64,000 bases of DNA from Nematopogon swammerdamellus. Its lineage: Eukaryota; Arthropoda; Insecta; Lepidoptera; Adelidae. The notes beneath the pieces were generated by a model. That model was given only the letters and a program-made list of their open reading frames with translations. It had not been told where the DNA came from and did not search any database. The stretch is taken from assembly GCA_946902875.1 (NCBI GenBank), contig OX336343.1, positions 18,709,596-18,773,595 of the forward strand, in the 5' to 3' direction. Below, piece by piece: positions 32,632-43,483 of the stretch; within the stretch, counting starts at the first letter, position 1, and each line of letters starts with the position of its first letter. Both the position numbers and the translations under genes were made by a program.

Positions 32632-33759
32632 TAATTAAAATAAGCCATCGGCAGTTCAGATAAGTTTTAATAATACAATTTGAAATAATATCTAGGTCGT
32701 GTGAATCTTAATCTGTCTGTTCCGTCGCCGCCGGACTCGCCGGATACTCCGCCGAGGCAGCTGCTCCCTTCTCCCTCCGGGGGCGGTAAAGAGGACGCGG
32801 AGGGGGCACAGAGGAGCGGGGCCAGATGTCGCGGTATCCGATCCAGCAATTCGCGAACTTAATGACAATCATTAGAGCTGGAAATATCACGAGCGTACAA
32901 AATTATCAACAGTTAAGGCGCCTAGTAAAGCCACATGTGGATTTATGAAGAAGTAGCCGGTGATAACTAGACCAATCTAAAGGCTAAAAACTAATGCAAA
33001 ATATAGAACAATTCTTTGTATATCGATTACACGTTTTTCGTTGTAAAATTTGATCATTTTCTATCATCATCATCATCATCATCAGCCTGTACCGGTCCAC
33101 TGCTGGACATAGGCTATAAATAATAATATAAAGTATACGGTAACCAAATGTCGATTTTTTCTTCCGCGTGAAGACTTGATCCCAGAAACTAAGATAAATT
33201 GAATGGATTTTTTTTAGCAATATGACGCCATTTGTTCTATCGATCACACGCTTTTCAAAGTTCTAATGCGAAGGATCGCAATTTATGAAAAAAAACCCTT
33301 ATGAAAACTACTACGCGCTACGCCGCCGTTGGCGTTACTATAGGCGCCTTAATGCGAGACATCTCCATCGGTTTTGGATGTTGCTCCTTAGTCTCTGGCC
33401 TCTGGCAAGTAAATATTGAAGTGTCACCAACGCGTTTGCTTTCGAACAACCGAAATATTCCTAAATAAATCAGGTTTGTGAAAATAGAGATAAACGGATC
33501 TGCGTTAGGTCACTTTAAATAGCATTATCGCGCGCAAACGTTCGCTCCGCAAGGTGTTGTGAGGGTAATACAACACTTCATCAACGCCCTCGCAGATCAC
33601 AATGGCCGCCCCCGCAGCGTCGCGAGCTCCACGGGCGCGGGGCGCCGCGACACCCCCGGGAAAAGGGAAAATGTAAAAAAGAGGATCAAAATGAGCGATG
33701 TCGGAACAAAGTATGCGCAGAGCAAAGGGTACAGAGACAAAGTTTGCACTTTAGTTTTT
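32632..33759. other. Unassigned sequence with an RTE tail fragment
   Basis: Apart from the RTE tail at 33061-33115 I see nothing I can name. A GC-rich bit at 33590-33660 has short frames on both strands. Confidence 0.4.
33061..33115 (-). repeat. RTE LINE tail with (ATG)n
   Basis: On the minus strand: CCTATGTCCAGCAGTGGACC, then GGTACAGGCTG and (ATG)n. It is the 3' tail of the RTE family seen at 27890 and 46680, here only about 50 bp. Confidence 0.75.
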
Positions 33760-34704
33760 AACCGACTTCCAAAAAAGGAGGAGGTTCTCAATTCGTCTGT
33801 ATGTTTTTTTTTTTTTTATTTATTTTTTTTTTTTTTTTATTTTTTTGTATGTTTGTAACACGATTTCTCCGTCAATTGAGGGCCGATTTAGAAAATTCTT
33901 TTTTTGTTAGTTAGGTCATACTTCCGAGGTGGTCCCATTTCAATTTTATCGAAATTGGTTCAGTGGCTTTCGAAAAATCAGCATAATACTATGGTGTGTG
34001 GTTACCTTCAGCAAAACTTGTGATGTGGTCGTTTTCGGCAATTTTCAGTTTGATAAATTAGATGGTGTGTGGTTACCTTCAGCAAAACATTTGTGATGTG
34101 GACTTATTCAGCAATTTGCAGTCTGACACATATGGCGAATAATTCTGTACCACTTCAATCGATTTCGATTATTCGATTTCGATTATTCTTTTTTATGTAA
34201 TATTACTAAAAAGAATGAAATAAAAACTGTTTTAAAAAATATTAAACCGATTTCCAAAAAACAAAAAAAAAAAAAACTAAAAAGTATTAAATACCTAATA
34301 TTTTGAAATTTTCTCTGTCCTGTTGAAATACATGAATCGATATACTAGTGATACATATTCGGACCCTTGTTTCATGAATATTCTAAATTTGAAATTTTTT
34401 ATCTTTTCCGACCGGCGCTTAATTTATTATGGTACCTGGCCAGTACCTACTGTACCGAGTACCATCGAGCTGGTTTGATGATGGAGACAGAAGGTGGCCA
34501 TAGGAACTCCTAAACTACACATGATAAACCCATCGTGTTTGGGCTCGTTGCATTTGTCTTCACGAGAAATTTACTTTAGACCTAAAAGATTCTCAATTCG
34601 ACGGTATGTTTTCTTTTTTTGGATGTTTGTTACGCGATTACTCCGTCAATTGTGGGCCGATTTTGAAAATTCTTTTTTTTTTATTTGAAAGGGGATAACC
34701 CCGA

Positions 34705-34880
34705 GGTTTTTAAAGTGAAAACTTCTTTAGCGGCTCTTGGCACTTTTTTAGGTGGGTAAAAATGTATAACTCGCGACATCGCGTCAGCGTCATTTTTAAA
34801 ATGAAACCTTAAGTCATTGCGTTAAGGGTTAAGTTAGAGTGGCACGGGATCTGCCGGCACTCCCGGAGTGCAACTGTTAA
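34705..34880 (+). repeat. F repeat, short copy
   Basis: It matches the two ends of 44324-44775: 'GTGAAAACTTCTTTAGCGGC', 'CCTTAAGTCATTGCGTTAAG', then 'TGCCGGCACTCCCGGAGTGC'. The central tRNA-like section of the long copy is absent. It forms the left part of the insert in P repeat copy 2. Confidence 0.75.
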
Positions 34881-35073
34881 GTAGGGTTCCGTAACACGTT
34901 TATGTCTGTCCATTCTACTAAGTTCTGCAAAATGAATGTAGGGTTCCGTAACATATGCATGTCTATCCGTTCTACTAAATTTTACAATTTTCAACCAAGG
35001 TCCTCCGACGGTTATTTTATAATAAAAGTAGGCTTCCGTAACACGTTTATGTCTGTCCATTCTACTAAGTTCT
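34881..35073 (+). repeat. Three direct repeats of about 50 bp
   Basis: Three copies (about 34882, 34939 and 35029) of 'GTAGGGTTCCGTAACA', 'CGTTTATGTCTGTCCATTCT' and 'ACTAAGTTCTGCAA'; the second is the most diverged. They are partly spaced by unrelated sequence. Confidence 0.8.
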
Positions 35074-35420
35074 GCAACATCACCTACAACGTCCGTGATG
35101 TCAGCCCATAACACCAGTGCCATGTCAGTGCTTCCCCCTTTGATCGTGCTGACTACACTGAACTGGTCGGAAAACACAAACTATTTACATAGCCGTTTCG
35201 ACCGACGTTTAATTCAGTGCGGTGGTACCAACCCGGGAAGGTTAAACCCTACCACCAAGTAAGATTACGAGGGAAGGGACTTACAGTTTTACGAGGAATC
35301 CGAACCTTGGTCAGCCTCCAACGGTCAGCGGTCACCCATCTAAGTACTGACCGCACCCAGCGTTGCTTAAAATTCAATAGCGACAGTTGACTGTCTGCAC
35401 CACTGAGCTATCGAAGCTGA
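35074..35420 (-). mobile_element. tRNA/5S-like SINE, copy 3
   Basis: Minus strand, 5' end at about 35420: A box TAGCTCAGTGG (about 35402-35412), then the longest 5S-like block of the three copies (35328-35376; minus strand TTTTAAGCAACGCTGGGTGC and AGTACTTAGATGGGTGACCG), then GGTTCGGATTCC (about 35299-35310), the shared body and 'GGACGTTGTAGGTGATGTTG' at the 3' end, where the poly(A) is missing. It is nested in P repeat copy 2. Confidence 0.75.
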
Positions 35421-35895
35421 CGTGGTCCTATTTTAATTGGGTCAAGATCGGATTGGAAAGCGAGGCGGAATCGCGAGGCCGAAGGCCGAGCGATTCCGCC
35501 GAGTACATTAATAGCAAAAATTACTAAAAAAAACTGTGAAATAAAAAAAAAGTTTTAAAAAACATAAAACCGACTTCCTAAAAAAAGTAGAACTAAAAAA
35601 CTATTTAAAATAAAAATATAAAAACCGCCTTCAAAAATATATGAAATAAAAACCTAAAAAAAAAAAACGAACCCTAGAGTTGAAGGCGGTGCTAAAGCAA
35701 GCAAAAATGATGCATGAAAGAAAACATGAGCGGATGATAATATCCTTTGTGATTTGTGTAGCCTTTTTAGCACCGCATTCAACTCTAGGGTTCGTTTTTT
35801 TTTTTTAGGTTTTTATTTCATATATTTTTGAAGGCGGTTTTTATATTTTTATTTTAAATAGTTTTTTAGTTCTACTTTTTTCAGGAAGTCGGTTT

Positions 35896-38585
35896 AATGT
35901 TTTTTAAAACTTTTTTTTTTATAATACAAGCAGCCTACATCACAATATCGTGTAACAAGTGGGCATGACTCATGCACGTGTAGACAGATGGAGTACGTAC
36001 TACCTTGCATGCAGTTCAACTACAGAGTTATTTTTAACCGACGACCCCGACCAAACGAGATATAATTTCGACCATCGCTCTTCGTCGTCGCGTGAGATCA
36101 TTTCACCGCCTATTAGTGATAAAAGGAAAGGAATCTAGAATTTGCATACAAATATCTTAGAAAAAAAGAAAATGGATGCCAGCGAGCGGGCCGACCGAGT
36201 AAGCCATGTCTGTTTATCCCATACCACTGGCAAGATGACGACCGATAGTAAGTAGATTTGCTAGATCATTAGTTCGTTGAGAACTTCTGCCTATTTAGCT
36301 TTGACGTTGATTTTGCCCAGAAACACCACTCTCAGTATGACGTACTAGTACTTTTCAAATAACATTAATTTAAAACTATGAAATTTTTTTCCCTGCCTAC
36401 GTTGAACGTTAGGGAAAGTGAAAATGGCCCGCGCTATCAGCTCCGGTCGATGACCCGCGCCGGCGCGGCGCGCGGGGGCTACCGACCGACTCATATTCGA
36501 CACACCCACCCAAGCTATCTCCACGGACGGAGCCGAATTAGCCCGCATCTACCGAGCGATCCAATAACATCTTTATATCAAAGACGAGGAAACCCAAATT
36601 CACAAAAAATTGTATAAGGAAACAAAAAGTCACGCAAAATTACGTCGTAGACGGTTATATCAGAGTCCCGTTTGTATTCACATGTGGCGCCAGCGAAGAA
36701 GAAATGTATTCAAAGTGGGAACATTCGGCGCCGAAAATAGGGGGCATGCAGCGAAAATAAACGGAATCAGATCGTATTGAAATCGGACATATTCGTGTGA
36801 CGAAGAGTTATTGACGGAGGCATCGCTGATGCCATATCGTGCGGAAAGGATGTCGCTTGATAATATCTGCTAGGAATCCTCAGATTTTGTAATTGAAATG
36901 AAACGGATAAAGAAGTGTGACCGTGGTGACTACGCAATACATTGCAGTAATTAATTCAAACAACTCGTGTCGCGTCTCGGCGATTGCGTAAATCGATTTT
37001 GCACTCATTGTCATATTAGAACTTAAACTTGCAGTACCATCCAGCCAGGAATTCTCCCACAACAGCCAGGCCGAAGAAACCAGAGGGTGCCGTTATTTGT
37101 TGAAAATGAGAGCAAATGTGATAGCTAATTAGGCGATATCCTTGATTAATGAATGATAGACTGATTTGCGTAGACTTGAGCGAGATCCTGTTATGTGTTT
37201 GCATTTCTATACTACTCGTAAGATACACACAATTTCAATTTATTCCATTTCATCCATGAGAAAGAACGAAGCTGAAAAGTTTCTTGAGTTAAAAAGAACG
37301 ATTATTTGTCGATTATGCTGATAGATTTAACGATGTGAACTGTCTGGTTACCTAGCTCAATAGTCTTATCTATAGTTTACCAATACCTCGCCCCTCTCAA
37401 TCGCAAGAGCCAGCGAAATAATTACTGAGATTCAGTTGTACTCAACGTTCTCTCGGATGCCTCCCGTATCCGCGCTGAATTACAGCGAAATCAAGAAGCG
37501 AGCGGCAAATCGCGGGGAAGTAGCTTACTTGAGGCGCGGCGCGGTGCTACTCGGCATGGTAATGAGGGCGGTTCCTCATCCCGAAGGCTCTGTCGAGCTC
37601 TGGAGGCTGTAGCGAGTTGTAAGCGTGAAGTCGAGCGAATGTAGACTTATTGCCATATCAATAAGAGCTACAGAACCTGTCAGCGAACTGCGAGAGGAAT
37701 TTTTTCAGTGGATTTGCGCATTTCTCTAGCTACTATTGTGTAATCCCAAAGGAGGAATATACTGACGAGCATTAGGGACAGGATAGTTATGTGTCGGAGA
37801 CCGGAGTAGGTACAATTTCGTATGCATTTTAAACACAGTGGAAACTATTGTGTTAACAGAAAGAAAAATAAACTCCTTACATAGATTACTAGTCATATGT
37901 ACTGCGACCAGAAATTGCAATTCAAACTAAATGAAAAATCTAAGTATTGGGTTATATATAAGGTAAATCTTCTTATTAAGGCTAAATACGGTGAACATAT
38001 GGTACTTAAATTAAATAACATCACAATGGTTAGATTCTAAAGAATAATAATGAGAGATTATTAGGGATGTTTAACTAATTAATGTGTAGAGTAGACGTAG
38101 TATTGTCGTGCTTGGTGCTCGTGCAAGCAGCGTGGCGCGGAACAGCGGCGCGCGCAGAGCCGGCAAACTGGTACGGACGACGCGGACTGTGCGCCGCCCG
38201 CTGCAGCACATATTCGTACTACCACAGACAGAATACTTAATACATACATAGTACTAACGATACTCGTTTTTTTTAATCAACCGGAAATAGCCAAAGTTCG
38301 CCTTCAACAAACTAAAGCCTAATCTTTGATTAATCTAAATATAATTATTAATAATATGTATTGTTACCAGATTGGTTGGTTGAGCTCGCGGCTAGAATCC
38401 CAGGCACAGACCATTTCACCCCAAGTATCTGAAGTCCGGTGGTGAAGCTGTCATTCGCATTTGTAGGCGGATGGAGTTCTCACAGAAAAGGCAATTTATC
38501 GGCGGTTTTAAGATACGTGAAATGTAGGAGTAGGTACTTTAATTTCAATGTTGGATGTTCCCCGGTCATCCATCACACACCTTCG
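35896..38585. other. Unassigned sequence with CpG-rich patches
   Basis: CpG-rich bits at about 36430-36500, 37480-37630 and 38120-38215. Open frames overlap on both strands and lack motifs. I cannot support a gene. Confidence 0.4.
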
Positions 38586-38626
38586 CAGCTCGACACAAGA
38601 ACTATAATAGTTCTTGTGTCGAGCTG
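38586..38626. repeat. Perfect 19-bp inverted repeat, 3-nt loop
   Basis: Arms 38586-38604 and 38608-38626 match exactly around TAA. Sequence begins CAGCTCGACACAAGAACTA. It is either a very short hairpin insertion or a site that has been extended by templated repair. Confidence 0.9.
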
Positions 38627-39186
38627 AAAATAAGATTAACTTAGAAAATAGTCGGTTCGAAGAAGTGTTGTGTCGATTACTGCAGGACCCCGCATAACAT
38701 GTGGGATCGCTCATGATGCCGTGTCGGTTCTGATGATTCCCCCCCATGTGGAATGTGGAAGTATATGCGGGTGTGTGTGTGTGTGTGTGCGGACGGTACA
38801 GCGGTCCGGGTGAGGGTGGCGGATGCGAGAGGCGGCGCGACGGCTCGCGGCCCGGAGCGCCGCGCGCAGCCTCCGCTATCGATCGACCACACCCAGCCCT
38901 CCCCCTCACCCGTCTACTACCCGCCTCACCACTCCCACTGCCACCCTCACCGTCATCCCGGCGACCCACGTGCTTCATTCACCGGCCGCCCCGCACGCCC
39001 GGCCGGCACTGAGCTAACCGCCACATGTTCCACAATGCCGGTCCGCCGGAAAAAGTCGTTTGCCTTCTACCCGCACCGAACCGTTATTTCGGACGCATGT
39101 TTGTGGAGCAAATGTTGGATGAAATATTGATGGATCAGATTGCGTTATACATGTAATCAATATTAAATTTATGTAAATATTAACGT
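38627..39186. other. Spacer with GT microsatellite and CpG-rich patch
   Basis: It holds a (GT)n tract at about 38770-38790 and a GC-rich patch at 38795-39015. Overlapping frames on three reading frames and both strands are composition artefacts. Confidence 0.5.
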
Positions 39187-39401
39187 ACAGTCCGCGCGCG
39201 AGCTCCGAGGAATCGGTGTTTGTGGAAATTAATTTATTATAGAATTTGTATAAAATTTTTATATTATACATTTGTATAATATTACTCGCCTAGTATAGTA
39301 TAATCATCACAAAATGTGAATCTCCATAAAAATTCTCTACAAATTCTATAATAAATTAATTTCCACAAATACCAATTCCTCGGAGCTCGCGCGCGGACTG
39401 T
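39187..39401. mobile_element. Hairpin MITE, 64-bp arms (215 bp)
   Basis: Arms 39187-39250 and 39338-39401 are near-perfect inverted copies (ACAGTCCGCGCGCGAGCTCC at the outer end). The loop is AT-rich, about 87 bp. No clear target duplication is visible. Confidence 0.8.
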
Positions 39402-39900
39402 AAGCACGTTGCCTTGCCACCGAAAAAAAAAACGGTTAAGTGCGAGTTTTACTCGCGCACAGAGGTTTCCGTATCTATTATCCGCCTATCTTTTGTCTTT
39501 CAACAATGCAATGTATAAAAGCATGTGGTCTATCTATTATTCAATAGTGCGACTAATCGATTTTTCGGACGTTTGTTGTATGGGAGCCCCCTTAATTTTT
39601 AACATTTTCTTATTTTTCTTATTCGTTGTCATATCCGCCATAGTAACACATATTCTGTGAAAATTTCAACGGGCTACCTAGGTATTACGGTTCAAGAGAT
39701 ACAGCCCTCGGACAGACGGACGGACGGCGGAGGCTTAGTAATAGGCTTTTTTTTTTATGGGAAGCACGACATATGGCGCTCGCCAGACTAACGCAGAGGC
39801 GTAGTCCGACGGCGCCCACGGGCATTCGGATATTTACGGGGGCTGCGAATGCCATGTCGGCCGGCTTCCGTACGGGATACGGAAACCTAAAAATATACTG
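39402..39900 (+). repeat. 'GGTACGGAAACC' repeat, interrupted copy
   Basis: It starts near AAAACGGTTAAGTGCGAGTT, continues through 'GTAACACATATTCTGTGAAA' and 'TTCAAGAGATACAGCCCTCG', is interrupted after TAATAGGCTT by the LINE tail at 39748-39872, and resumes as GGCTTCCGTACGGGATACGG. GGCTT on both sides may be the target duplication of that insertion. Confidence 0.7.
39748..39872 (-). repeat. Jockey/CR1-like LINE tail (family of 3797-4203)
   Basis: The minus strand reads 'GGCATTCGCAGCCCCCGT', 'GAATGCCCGTGGGCGCCGTC', 'CATATGTCGTGCTTCCCAT' and poly(A). It aligns with 4090-4199. Confidence 0.7.
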
Positions 39901-40880
39901 GCGGAAAGACGACGACGCAAAGACATGAGCTTTCTTAAATGGTTCCTTTTGTTTCTTAGCGCATTTAATCATATACTAGAATAGAATGGACACAGGAATC
40001 TATTGAATCCAGAATGTTTTGAGAACCGCACTTGGGTTGCCTATCGAAAAAATGTCATATTAATTCCTCGCAGGAAGAATAGGAAACACATTTCATAGGA
40101 AGCAAATTGTACTCCAGGTCCAGCGTTGTCGTAGTGGGTGAGACATCTCAGACGCGAAGAGTCGCACGCAATAACACCAACACTCCTTATGGCCCATATT
40201 TTAGATTCACGACCGGCTCCCTGGAGAGACCATAAAATTATATTCAAGTTCAGCCGCAGCGATAAAGTCGCAGTGAAAAAATGCGGGTAGCCCTTAAATT
40301 ATATTTTTACTGCTGGGCCATCTGGTAATTAAACCGTCAGAAGAAGGTCAGAAGACTGCGGGAAATGTTTATGAAGTATTTTATTCGCCGGCTCCCATGT
40401 GTACTGTTACCAGAAGAATAAATCGTACAAGTTTTCACATTGGAAGATTATTTTTATTCGTGGAGAAACCAAACCAAAATATTGCAGTTCAATTTATTTT
40501 GCCAAGCCGGTCGGTCGGTCTATGCTTAGGTACTTACTTCTTATAATGGAGAAATGACTCGTGTTCACTTCAATTCAGACTGAATCTGTCTCGTATCTTC
40601 GGCTCAGAAGATCAGCAAAATCAGCATTTTGTCAATGGCGGTTAGAAACAATATGTTTGGTCAAATGGCAAAGATTTTTCCGTCATAGTGGCACCGACGA
40701 CAGTTCAAGATAGACCTGTATGAATACATTTGTTCGCCAAAACGTCGCAGCGAGAAATAAGGTCAGTAGACACGCACGATACAATTTTACAATCGATAAT
40801 AATAACTGGTTGACCCTATGATATGAACCACTGGCGCCGCCATTTGTCACCAATATAACCACCATGTCAGCATTCCTGGG
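39901..40880. other. Unassigned sequence
   Basis: Nothing recognised; the open frame at 40683-40919 on the minus strand has no motif. Confidence 0.4.
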
Positions 40881-40888
40881 CTCTAGAG

Positions 40889-41494
40889 GAGCCATTCTCA
40901 ACCAGTGTGTCGCGAGCATGTGTCAGGTGTGTCGCGAGAATTTCTAAAAATTAAAAAAAATCGCCCTTTCGCCCGGTCGCCGCGCTGTCGTGCTGCACCG
41001 GCCGCGGTGGCGCGGCCACGGGGCGGCTCTTTCCTCCCTCCGCGCGCCAGTCTACTCATTGTCACGAACAGCAGGCATTATAATAAGATATGGCTGATTT
41101 GAATTTCCCGCCAGATTAGAATATGTGGCATTTTTGCGCGAAAATTTCGTACACAACATGGCGACCGTTGATTGTATAACTATATGTCAAAGTGACATTG
41201 ACAGGAGATGAAAAACAAAAAGGCTCATATTAAGAAGGACAGGGATGGCACTCAAATCCAAAAACAGATCAAGACTGCTCAATGTGGACAGTGAAATGAG
41301 AGTCGGTTTATCCAAAATTCGTCCACGTATAGAAGATCTCTTTAAAGGTCGTCAGGCTCAAGTATCATCACATTAGGATCTGCTCAGCCTAATATTTAGT
41401 GACCTACTTGTAAGACTTGTTTTCGTTGAGTGTGTCGCCAGTCAAAAAAAAATCTTTAGATGTGTCGCAGAGGAAAATAGGTTGAGAACCCCTG
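40889..41494 (+). mobile_element. hAT transposon remnant (606 bp) with 8-bp target duplication
   Basis: CTCTAGAG flanks it exactly on both sides (40881-40888 and 41495-41502). The right terminal repeat, in reverse complement, is CAGGGGTTCTCAACC, the usual form in hAT elements; the left is a mutated GAGCCATTCTCAACC, 11 of 15 matching. GTGTGTCGCGAG/GCGACACA words are subterminal. Eight-base duplications and CAG.GG...CTCAA ends fit the hAT superfamily. Inside, only the end of the transposase gene is left (41245-41376). A CpG-rich stretch (40965-41050) lies near the left end. Confidence 0.85.
41245..41376 (+). pseudogene. hAT transposase C-terminal fragment
   Basis: Forty-three codons ending at a stop: MALKSKNRSRLLNVDSEMRV, then LSKIRPRIEDLF and RQAQVSSH-stop. 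The pattern 'RL.V..D.RV.LS.I.PRI..L....QA..SH' is the C-terminal tail of ZBED/hAT-type transposases, just after the dimerisation region. The BED finger, catalytic residues and most of the dimerisation domain are gone. The Met used as the start is internal to the original protein. Confidence 0.75.
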
Positions 41495-41502
41495 CTCTAG
41501 AG

Positions 41503-42905
41503 TACACCGAGAGGGCCCTTGAAGACAGACTCAATATGCGTTACAAATTACAATACATACAACGCAACACATGTCAAACGTTAAACTACTGATTACGAAA
41601 TTTCTCTTAGGTAGTGTCACAGATTACTCAATAGTTACTTGTAGTGTTTGAGGTGTAAGTAGAGAGAAAATGTTTTGCCCCCAAGATTGCTCCGGTTTAT
41701 CTAAACACTGTAACTCGTCTCCTTAATGAGTCTGAAGTTTTTCCGATTGTTTACTTCAACAACAAAAATGGCAGTCAACAGATGCCAAACAACGCAAACA
41801 ACCCATGAGATGTTTTTTTGTAAATAATCCGCGAAACAAGGCATCTAGGTCACCGAACAAACAGATCGAATGTCTTGCTCGCTTTCACGAGTATCGGAAT
41901 CGGGTCGGTTTAAGTGAGGGTTTAAGTTTGGTAAGATATATCTCAAAAACACGAGATACATTACCAAAAAAACCCTCGTTAACTAACTTCGTTAACTAGA
42001 AATTGGTTACTGGAACGAAATAAGTGAATTTAGTTTACAAATGGAACGAAAATAACATGTAAAGTGGACAGTCCCATTTGTCCAGCATCCAACCAACGTG
42101 GCGGCCGGCAGACAACTGACAGCATGTTCGTACAATTTAAAGCTCCAACTCTTCATGGGGAATTTATGAGGGTAGTTAGTGAATCCGCACTCGGATTTAA
42201 TCTGGTTGACAAAATTGAATTTCCCTGCTGGCTGGTGTACTCTCTTTTGTGACTTATTTTATTTACGAGTATTTCTTCACTACGCGCCGCTTTCAACTTT
42301 GAACCCTATCAGAATGATAGCATTTCTCTAAATAAATGTTTGATCTTTCGTAAAGTGGCTTCTCTTTCGGCGGTAATTTCAAAAGTAACACCCAACTTTA
42401 AACTAGCAAAAACGTTCGTGTCCTCTTCTCAGTCTGACCGAAGAGATACATATGCGACGGCAGTGTGTACGAGGGAGTCACAAACTTGTCGCATGAATCG
42501 GGAATGTGACCGAGGAATGTTTGAAACGCTTCCACCACAACTTTGTCGTGTCGGCGTTTGGTCGTGGCGGGGCGGCGCGGCGGCGGCGGCGGAGGCGGCG
42601 GCGGGGCGGGGCGGCGCGCCGGACCGGCGGCGACGCACAGAGGTTCCGATTACAAATCTGGTTTCCCAATAGGTATAATTGTCAAACTTCCTGAGTAACA
42701 AACAAAGTGTTTTAAAAATAGGCCAAAAAGATGCACTGCTCGCACTGATAATTGCTTTTGTGAATAAACGTCCAGCCAGGCCACACCAGAATAGATAAAA
42801 AGCGGTTTTTATTGTGCGCCCTTTGTTCGGGAATCGCAGCCACCAGTTGCGTTAAACCTACCAGCTGATAAACACGTGTGCAGTAGTTCTAACGAGTCAA
42901 CGAGC
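41503..42905. other. Unassigned sequence with a GGC-rich patch
   Basis: A (GGC)n-like patch at about 42560-42635 creates overlapping Arg/Ala/Pro frames on both strands. The word 'CACAGATTACTCAATAGTTA' at about 41618 recurs at about 24772, so a small dispersed repeat is present. The 125 bp before 42906 may be the promoter and 5' UTR of the next gene (ATAAAAAG at about 42796). Confidence 0.4.
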
Positions 42906-43420
42906 ATGGCGAACGTGACAACTGGTATGTACTTATTTTTAAAGCATATTTAGTTTTTTTTATATAATTATATAGGCTTGCTTTTTAGTATCTCAGTGAA
43001 GTGTTAAATTAAATGCAATTTTAAAGAATTTTTCATGTTTCACGGCTTGCCAAAACTTAAGGCCGTAAAAGTCTGTGAAACACTAATACATATTGTATAG
43101 ATTAGTTATTGGTGAGTTTATTTATGTATAATGTACAACCATATGTGACCATATTTTTTTTTAATCATTTTTTCAGAGTTGAAGGACGGAATTGCGCGGT
43201 TGGAGCTTTTCGAAGTTTGTAATAGGGAAAATGCAGTAGGGAAAAAACCAGGGAAGATGTTATTCATATGCTACTGATATCTTCTGATCCCCTGATAAGC
43301 AATTTTCGAGGTAAACAGCAAAGAAAAAATTATTCACTGTCTCTGGAAGTACTCCGCCTTCTCAGAGAACCAGAGTTGAGCAACGACGAAGACGAAGAAG
43401 ATTCCGACGAGGAAAATTAG
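42906..43420 (+). pseudogene. Candidate two-exon gene, acidic C-terminus; frameshifted
   Basis: Exon 1 starts at ATG 42906 in the context ACGAGCATGG, encodes MANVTT, and ends at 42924 before a GTATGT donor. The 252-bp intron ends in a T-rich tract and TTTTTTCAG (43176). Exon 2 continues in frame as ELKDGIARLELFEVCNREN, then ends at a TGA near 43278. One frame over, from about 43254, an open frame runs EDVIHMLLISSDPLISNF, then SLEVLRLLREPELS and an acidic tail DEDEEDSDEEN, stopping at 43418-43420. AATAAA follows at 43478. Clean splice sites and a good 3' signal suggest a real small gene. The shift, near the run of six As at about 43243-43248, means a pseudogene or an assembly error. I do not recognise the family. 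Confidence 0.5.
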
Positions 43421-43477
43421 ATCTAGGTGCTTATTTCTAGTACCTATTTGATGTGAGATGTATAAACTTTTTTTTTT

Positions 43478-43483
43478 AATAAA
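43478..43483 (+). terminator. Poly(A) signal AATAAA
   Basis: AATAAA lies 58 bases after the last stop of the candidate gene, following a T-run; position and sequence fit a cleavage/polyadenylation signal. Confidence 0.5.

Larger units (their letters stand above)
33760..35895 (+). repeat. P repeat, copy 2, split by an insertion
   Basis: Bounded by AACCGACTTCC (33760-33770) and its reverse complement GGAAGTCGGTT (35884-35894). 33760-34700 and 35418-35895 together correspond, inverted, to copy 1 at 22070-23141. The word AACCGACTTCC or a near form recurs inside (about 34245 and 35566), so the element seems built of repeated modules. The last 360 bp form a large hairpin (arms about 35553-35698 and 35765-35915). 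Between GGGGATAACC (34700) and TGACGTGG (35418) copy 2 carries about 717 bp of other elements. Confidence 0.75.

Noticed and set aside
38508..39130. 156-codon minus frame and a 125-codon plus frame
   Set aside because: They cross a GT microsatellite and a GC patch in several frames at once, and the minus frame also crosses a palindrome.
42340..42701. GGC-tract frames up to 110 codons
   Set aside because: Simple-sequence artefact; both strands are open.
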